From NCBI GenBank assembly GCA_964629225.1, contig CAZVQC010000002.1, positions 82,379 through 146,378 of the forward strand: DNA of 64,000 nucleotides, given 5' to 3'. Position numbers and translations under genes: made by a program. Under the pieces are notes generated by a model. The model searched no databases and was not told the origin of the DNA. It saw only the letters and a list, made by a program, of their open reading frames with translations. Positions within the stretch are counted from its first letter, which is position 1, and each line of letters begins with the position of its first letter. This DNA is from RUG14199 sp964629225 (GTDB taxonomy: Bacteria > Bacillota > Clostridia > Oscillospirales > CAG-272). Below, piece after piece: positions 59,741 to 64,000 of this stretch.

Positions 59741-60904
59741 TCAACTCTCAAGGATCAGCTCAACGCCGGCCTTCAGCCGAATGAGCCCTTCCTCCACATT
59801 GCTCCTTGGGCAGGCGAGATTCATCCTGAGAAATCCGGTGCCGCTCCGCCCGTACTGCTCACCTCGGGAGAGGAAGAGTCCCGTCTTTTCCCTCAGGAAT
59901 CCGGCAATATTGACAGCGGCATCCCCAAGAGCGTTGCAGTCTATCCATGCAAGATAGGTAGCCTCCGATGGCACCATACGAAGCGTGGGGACGTTCTCTT
60001 TAAGATAACTGTCCACGAACCGCTTGTTATTTTCAACGTATTCGCAAAGGCTCATGAGCCACTCCTCACCGCCGTTGAATGCGGCAACTGCGGCATCCAC
60101 CGCAAAGGCGTTGGGCTCTGCCACCTCATCGGTATTGAGAGCGCGCCAAACCTTGTGGCGAAGAGGTTCGCTCGGCACATAGACTGCGGCGCTTTGAAGT
60201 CCCGCTATATTGAAGGCCTTGGTGGGGGCGATGCAGGTGATACTGATGTCCCGACACACGTCCGATACCGAAGCAAAGGGAACGTATCCCTTTCCCGGCG
60301 CCGTCAGATCGCAGTGTATCTCGTCGGAAACGACGGTAACGTGATACCTGTGGCACATCTCCCCGATATAAGCCAGCATTTCCCTGTCCCAGATCTTCCC
60401 CACAGGATTGTGAGGGTTACAGAGGATGAGAAGTGAGGTCTGCGGATCCGAGAGCTTTTTTTCGAGGTCCTCAAGGTCGACGGAGTACTCGCCGTTTTCA
60501 TATCTCAGCTCACTCTCAAACGCTTCTCTGCCGTTGTTGAGGATGGAATTGAAGAAGATATTGTACACGGGGGTCATTATGACCACCTTCTCGGCAGGTG
60601 TAGTGAGTTTTCGAACGATGCTTGAAATAGCGGGAATAACGCCGGTACAAAAGATCAGTCCCTCCTTTTCCATTTCAAGCCCGTGACGGCGGCTCCACCA
60701 ATTTAAGTACGCAGCGTACCACTCGTCGGGTATGACGGAATAACCGAACACCCCGTGTGCGGCACGGCGCTCCACCGCCTCACGGATGGAGGGGGCAACG
60801 GTGAAGTCCATGTCGGCTACCCACATGGGAAGCTCATCCTCTCCGATATCCCACTTAAGGGAGCCGGTATTTCGTCTGTCTATCTTTTCATCAAAGCAAA
60901 ACAT
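59741..60904 (-). CDS. MalY/PatB-family PLP-dependent C-S lyase/aminotransferase
   Basis: Fold-type I PLP enzyme of 387 residues. Start FDEKIDRRNTGSLKWDIG and LPMWVADMDFTVAPSI are typical of MalY/PatB cystathionine beta-lyases. ILCNPHNPVGKIW (about 168-180), VVSDEIHCDLT and the PLP-lysine in CIAPTKAFNIAGLQ (about 232-245) are intact. Likely cleaves cystathionine or other S-conjugates, releasing thiols. ATG 60904 follows CGGAGG. It comes 13 bases after the DUF3737 gene on the same strand. Confidence 0.92.
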   Translation of the reverse strand: MFCFDEKIDRRNTGSLKWDIGEDELPMWVADMDFTVAPSIREAVERRAAHGVFGYSVIPDEWYAAYLNWWSRRHGLEMEKEGLIFCTGVIPAISSIVRKLTTPAEKVVIMTPVYNIFFNSILNNGREAFESELRYENGEYSVDLEDLEKKLSDPQTSLLILCNPHNPVGKIWDREMLAYIGEMCHRYHVTVVSDEIHCDLTAPGKGYVPFASVSDVCRDISITCIAPTKAFNIAGLQSAAVYVPSEPLRHKVWRALNTDEVAEPNAFAVDAAVAAFNGGEEWLMSLCEYVENNKRFVDSYLKENVPTLRMVPSEATYLAWIDCNALGDAAVNIAGFLREKTGLFLSRGEQYGRSGTGFLRMNLACPRSNVEEGLIRLKAGVELILES

Positions 60905-60917
60905 AGTATCCTCCGTT

Positions 60918-61787
60918 TCAAAACGCAGCGTATTTTGACTTCTTCGATATTTCACCGCAGATGATCTCCGTAGCCGTCGGGTCAACCTTGTCCGGATCTA
61001 TGATAAGTTCCCCTATGCGGTCGGCTTTGATGACTCCGGAGGAGGGATTCATAATGCTGTCGATACCTCCGGATATCTCGCAGTCTACGGTAGAATACTC
61101 AAAAGCAAGGGTGGTGTTGAGGAACTTACAGCCGACCATTTTGAGACCGTCCACGTAGCACAGCCCCTGAAGGCTCTCTACAGTGCAGTTTACAAAGGTG
61201 ATATTCTTCGCATTCCACGCAAGATACTCGCCGGATATGAAGGAATCGCAGACCGTGACGTTCTCGCTGTTCCAAAAGGCATCCTTGGAAAGAAGACGGC
61301 AATTTCTCACCTCACAGTTTTTCACCCCGTCAAAGGAGTAGTTGCCGTAGAGAGTAAGTCCCGACACCTTAATATCGGAGGAATTCATGGCAAAGTAGTC
61401 CCCCTTGGCAACTGCGTTTTCAATTTCCACTCCCCGACACATCCAAAGAGTCTCGGCGGCATTGGGAAGAGATACGTTACGGAGCAATAAGTTCTCGCTC
61501 CTCCTGAAATTCTTAGGTGCCTCTATTGTGCTGTCAAAGACCTTGACATTCTTTGAATACCAAACTCCCGCGCGAGCCATGTCGAACCATGCGCAATCCC
61601 TTGCGGTAATATTCTCGGAATACCAAATAGGATACTTCCACTTGAATAGGCATCCGTTAAGTTCGATATTCGAGCACTCCTTCAGGGGAGACTCACCCTC
61701 CCCGAAGACGGTATCGGTCACAACAGTATTCTCAATGCCGAAAAGAGGTCTCTCTCCGGTCAATACTTCATTCTTTATTTCTGTCAA
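60918..61787 (-). CDS. DUF3737 right-handed beta-helix protein
   Basis: A 289-residue cytosolic protein built of ~22-residue coils with repeated N-C-x-(F/L) and W-x-S-x-N turns (FKWKYPIWYSENITARDCAW, AGVWYSKNVKVFDSTIEAP, SKDAFWNSENVTVCDSFISG), the DUF3737 pattern of a parallel beta-helix. Function unknown, though relatives are widespread in gut Firmicutes. I choose TTG 61787 (TEIKNEVLTGERPLF), seven bases after GGGAGG; a GTG further upstream has no ribosome-binding site. Confidence 0.85.
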   Translation of the reverse strand: MTEIKNEVLTGERPLFGIENTVVTDTVFGEGESPLKECSNIELNGCLFKWKYPIWYSENITARDCAWFDMARAGVWYSKNVKVFDSTIEAPKNFRRSENLLLRNVSLPNAAETLWMCRGVEIENAVAKGDYFAMNSSDIKVSGLTLYGNYSFDGVKNCEVRNCRLLSKDAFWNSENVTVCDSFISGEYLAWNAKNITFVNCTVESLQGLCYVDGLKMVGCKFLNTTLAFEYSTVDCEISGGIDSIMNPSSGVIKADRIGELIIDPDKVDPTATEIICGEISKKSKYAAF

Positions 61788-61904
61788 ATCAAGCCTCCCG
61801 TCCGCAAAATAGCAGGCGTTTTTTTCATTCTTGCGGATGATCCGCCAAGTCACTTAATATTTTAGCAAATACCGTCGGGAATATCAAGAGGTTATTGTAA
61901 AAAA

Positions 61905-61925
61905 GGCTGTGGCAATGCCACAGCC
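61905..61925 (-). terminator. Terminator of the choloylglycine hydrolase gene
   Basis: GGCTGTGGC/GCCACAGCC 9-bp stem; on the minus strand TTTTTTAC follows. Confidence 0.82.
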
Positions 61926-62045
61926 GTAAAAAAACAAAGACTACGGTGTTACCCTCGGTGGCAGCGTCCCGGATCCTCCGGTGTCATTTCTCCATCCGAA
62001 TAACGGACGTATTACCGCCGGGAATGAAAGTGCCGCATAATCTCG

Positions 62046-62999
62046 CTACCACCTGTCGCAAATGACCGTCTTGCATCCGTCAAGGTCAAAGTCGGACATT
62101 TTAAGAGTTCTTGTTGACAGTTCATCATACAAGCGGTAGTACATAGAGGCGGTTTCGGTGCTGTAGCAAGAGGAGTACTGTGTGAATTCAGCCTCCCCGT
62201 TTTCAAGAATGCAAGAGCCTCTTACCTGTTCGACGGAAGCAAGAATGTGAAAAAGGCGGCTGACGTTTTGTACTTCACTCGGATCGCAACGGGCGCTTGC
62301 TCTTATGAATGCTGCCCTTGCAAATCTTGACATGGAGCTGCCGTCTCCCGGAAGACCGATAGCGCCCATCCCTCGGCTGTAGAGCTCGATGCCCCTGCCG
62401 CCGAAGACTCCGCCCTTTGGCGGTGTGACGGAAAGGTTTGAGAAATTCGACAGATTCAAAACTTGCATTGGGAATTCCGGCTCGTTGGTCAATACCCCCA
62501 CGGGATCCGGATATATCTTGATACCGTGGAGGGAGGGCTCCACCGCAATGCCGCCGTTTTTGTCGAAAACAAGATAGTGAAGCTTCGAATTCGGCAAACA
62601 CCTATCAAAGGAAATGTCGACAATTGACGTTTTTTCGATAAGTTCGGCAGCCTCAGACACGTTTCCGCATTTGGCAAGTATCCACAGAATGAACTCAAAG
62701 GGAGCGACCGAGTGCCGTCCCGCCTCCGCTGCTTCCCGGTAATGACAGCTCCTTGTGAAATTGAGCCCCGCCATGCAAAGCCCCATCTCATTTGCACCGT
62801 CATACATCAGCGGATAGCCGCTCTCCTCATGGCAGATGCCCATTATGGCGTAGTGGCTGTCAATATCCCGCTCTTCCCTCATTTCAATTCTGAAATTCCT
62901 CGGAATAATGACCGCCGATTCGCCGAAACTTCTCTCATAGTCAAGATTTCTTCCGAAAAACGCCCTCATTCCGTCACCGATACCCACCGCAGTACACAT
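62046..62999 (-). CDS. Choloylglycine hydrolase (bile salt hydrolase / penicillin V acylase family)
   Basis: Ntn-hydrolase that deconjugates taurine or glycine from bile salts, or cleaves penicillin V or acyl-homoserine-like amides. I choose the second ATG (62999) so that catalytic Cys is residue 2 (MCTAVG); it also has the better spacing to GGGAG. Other active-site residues fit: Arg17 and Asp20 in GRNLDYE, Asn in GVLTNEPEF, and Arg in GLPGDGSSMSRFARA. Length 317 is normal. No signal peptide. A bile salt enzyme would point to a gut habitat; substrate choice between bile salts and others cannot be made from sequence alone. Confidence 0.9.
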   Translation of the reverse strand: MCTAVGIGDGMRAFFGRNLDYERSFGESAVIIPRNFRIEMREERDIDSHYAIMGICHEESGYPLMYDGANEMGLCMAGLNFTRSCHYREAAEAGRHSVAPFEFILWILAKCGNVSEAAELIEKTSIVDISFDRCLPNSKLHYLVFDKNGGIAVEPSLHGIKIYPDPVGVLTNEPEFPMQVLNLSNFSNLSVTPPKGGVFGGRGIELYSRGMGAIGLPGDGSSMSRFARAAFIRASARCDPSEVQNVSRLFHILASVEQVRGSCILENGEAEFTQYSSCYSTETASMYYRLYDELSTRTLKMSDFDLDGCKTVICDRW

Positions 63000-63005
63000 T
63001 GTCAT

Positions 63006-63419
63006 GTCTCCCTTTCCTACCGAAAGTCTTTCTTTCTGTCAATACTTTTTCCGATAACAGCCGTGAGTATTCGACGGAAACAGAAGAACTGTGCAAAACT
63101 TGCCGCAAACGGCGCCCTTATCCTCCGGTGCTGATAAGAGCGTGACCGGTAGTAATAGAAAATCGCCCCCGAATCTTCGGGGGCAATATGAAGGGCAGAA
63201 GTCCGAACGTCGGAATAAAACGTGACCGACAGCGCTTGGTAAGTGTTTTCTTGACTATTGTCGGCATTTATGAAGCGGATCGGCGCCTTGCTTGACTGCG
63301 TCGATCACCCAAGCATTATGACCGTGCATCTGACCCGATGCTGTCCGACAACCGTCCCCACTGCCGCAATACCGAAGGAAAATAAAAACCGAAATAACCG
63401 CAAAAAACTAAAAAAAGAC
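63006..63419. other. Gene-free interval with one hairpin
   Basis: No credible gene. It contains GCCCCCGAA/TTCGGGGGC (63165-63184), nearly identical to the terminator at 19097-19118 but without a good T tract on the minus strand. Confidence 0.5.
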
Positions 63420-63448
63420 TTGACATTCGCCGCTTGATATTGTATAAT
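63420..63448 (+). promoter_or_regulatory. Promoter of the tRNA-Leu pair
   Basis: Full consensus TTGACA (63420-63425), 17 bases, TATAAT (63443-63448). Confidence 0.92.
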
Positions 63449-63478
63449 ACCTATCGTGATTGAGCGGTCACGCTATTT

Positions 63479-63564
63479 GCGAGAGTGGCGGAACTGGCAG
63501 ACGCGCACGTTTGAGGGGCGTGTAGTATTACACTGTACGGGTTCAAGTCCCGTTTCTCGCACCA
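63479..63564 (+). tRNA. tRNA-Leu (anticodon GAG)
   Basis: 86-nt class II tRNA with encoded CCA. Acceptor GCGAGAG/TTCTCGC, anticodon loop TTGAGGG in a CACGT/GCGTG stem, a long variable arm, and T-arm CGGG-TTCAAGT-CCCG. Confidence 0.95.
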
Positions 63565-63586
63565 CGCCGACGGTATGTCGGCAAAT

Positions 63587-63674
63587 GCGGATATGGCGGA
63601 ATTGGCAGACGCGCTAGATTCAGGTTCTAGTCGGGGCTAACTCGGTGAAGGTTCAAGTCCTTTTATCCGCACCA
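63587..63674 (+). tRNA. tRNA-Leu (anticodon CAG)
   Basis: 88-nt class II tRNA with encoded CCA. Acceptor GCGGATA/TATCCGC, anticodon loop TTCAGGT in a CTAGA/TCTAG stem, long variable arm CGGGGCTAACTCG. It is 22 bases after the first tRNA-Leu and cotranscribed. Confidence 0.96.
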
Positions 63675-63682
63675 TAAAGAAA

Positions 63683-63724
63683 CCATAATATTGATACAAA
63701 AAATATCGGTATTATGGCTTTTTT
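63683..63724 (+). terminator. Terminator of the tRNA-Leu pair
   Basis: CCATAATA/TATTATGG (63683-63690, 63710-63717) plus TTGATA/TATCGG, then CTTTTTTATT. Confidence 0.85.
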
Positions 63725-63773
63725 ATTGCCCAAATAGGGGTATTTTGCCCATTTTTAGGCATATTTTTGATGT

Positions 63774-63812
63774 AAAAAAGGCTTGTAGGGGCAGTTGTGT
63801 CCTTGCAAGCTT
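63774..63812. terminator. Second terminator-like hairpin
   Basis: AAAAAAGGCTTG pairs (one bulge) with CAAGCTTTTTT; GGG/CCT pairs inside. A and T tracts on both sides. Confidence 0.6.
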
Positions 63813-63839
63813 TTTTCTTTTTATCCTACAAAAATCAAA

Positions 63840-63884
63840 TCGTTCACTTTATACCCATATCGTTCTTTTTATAGGGTGTCGTTC
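63840..63884 (+). repeat. Three TCGTTC iterons upstream of a promoter
   Basis: TCGTTC at 63840, 63860 and 63879, each followed by an AT tract (ACTTTATA, TTTTTATA, AATTTTAA). Spacing of 20 and 19 bases equals about two helical turns. They end 12 bases before the -35 box. Confidence 0.6.
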
Positions 63885-63896
63885 AATTTTAATGGT

Positions 63897-63925
63897 TTAA
63901 CAATATGCCGCTGATATGCTATAAT
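63897..63925 (+). promoter_or_regulatory. Promoter pointing out of the window
   Basis: TTAACA (63897-63902), 17 bases, TATAAT (63920-63925) with TGC extension. The next ~75 bases to the edge hold TTCGAATTTGTCGAA, an imperfect palindrome, and no certain start codon. Confidence 0.75.
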
Positions 63926-64000
63926 AAACGAACCGATAAATTCGAATTTGTCGAAATGAAATTGATGGCAAAGTTTTTCATAAAAATGCATCCATAGTAA

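Noticed and set aside
1..64000. CRISPR array, prophage or intact insertion sequence
   Set aside because: No regularly spaced identical repeats with unique spacers, and no transposase, integrase or phage structural gene was recognised.

Overview
The window reads as the chromosome of a spore-forming, low-to-mid GC Gram-positive anaerobe of the class Clostridia, most likely a gut-associated Oscillospiraceae/Ruminococcaceae-type organism. Evidence: spore genes (spoIVA, spoVT, a SpoIID/LytB-domain protein, the RicT/YaaT regulator), strong GGAGG ribosome-binding sites with frequent TTG and GTG starts, sigma-A promoters with 17-bp spacers, Gram-positive riboswitch classes (lysine, tetrahydrofolate), a bile salt hydrolase-like enzyme, cellobiose phosphorylase and a GH116 glycosidase. 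No rRNA, CRISPR array, plasmid gene, phage gene or intact transposase is visible. The taxonomic call is an inference.

Layout. 0-2.3 kb: end of a fibronectin-III protein, a gene-free stretch with GTGAAG repeats, and the trans-translation pair ssrA/smpB. 2.3-7 kb: a MATE exporter behind a promoter and attenuator-like hairpin, then a GH116 glycosidase overlapping a low-molecular-weight tyrosine phosphatase. 7-11 kb: MBL hydrolase-gltX-glnS operon on the minus strand. 11.2-14.1 kb: lysine riboswitch driving a three-gene amino-acid ABC importer, with tRNA-Lys(UUU) convergent behind it. 14.1-21.1 kb: DivIVA-like coiled-coil protein, XRE/TPR regulator, MFS carrier, SpoIID-like exported protein, and a wHTH-LicC-LicA fusion. 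21.1-30.1 kb: one tightly packed minus-strand operon of nine genes (oxidoreductase, coaE, SLT lytic transglycosylase, M18 aminopeptidase, prfA, sua5, parC, two membrane proteins). 31-38.1 kb: plus-strand housekeeping run (holB, ricT, ferredoxin, trmN6-like, rsmI, metG, tatD). 38.2-43 kb: envelope operon capA - phosphodiester glycosidase - unknown membrane protein - PAP2 phosphatase. 43.5-46.7 kb: spoIVA with a sigma-E-like promoter, tgt and a GIY-YIG protein. 46.7-49.6 kb: the accessory part of the window, holding a decayed spoVT copy, a frameshifted AAA-ATPase remnant behind an intact promoter and perfect inverted repeat, an AT-rich lipoprotein gene, intact spoVT with a Shine-Dalgarno-masking hairpin, and dispersed palindromic repeats. 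49.6-52.9 kb: queT behind a possible preQ1 element; THF riboswitch - folT - folC - unknown lipoprotein. 53-63 kb: cellobiose phosphorylase with a promoter-overlapping operator, a second MATE exporter, TfoX/DUF2975 pair, two acetyltransferases, DUF3737-MalY/PatB pair, bile salt hydrolase-like enzyme. 63.4-64 kb: two tRNA-Leu genes and an iteron-preceded promoter pointing out of the window.

Shared themes. Translation quality and tRNA modification recur (ssrA/smpB, prfA, Sua5, Tgt with QueT, TrmN6-like, RsmI, GluRS, GlnRS, MetRS). Several transport genes appear RNA-controlled (lysine, THF, candidate preQ1, MATE leader). I did not find one clearly new multi-gene defence or signalling system. The best candidates for undescribed biology are the MATE leader, the SD-masking hairpin of spoVT, the CapA/NAGPA/PAP2 operon with its unknown member, the unknown lipoprotein inside the THF operon, the wHTH-LicC-LicA fusion, and the three TCGTTC iterons at the right edge.
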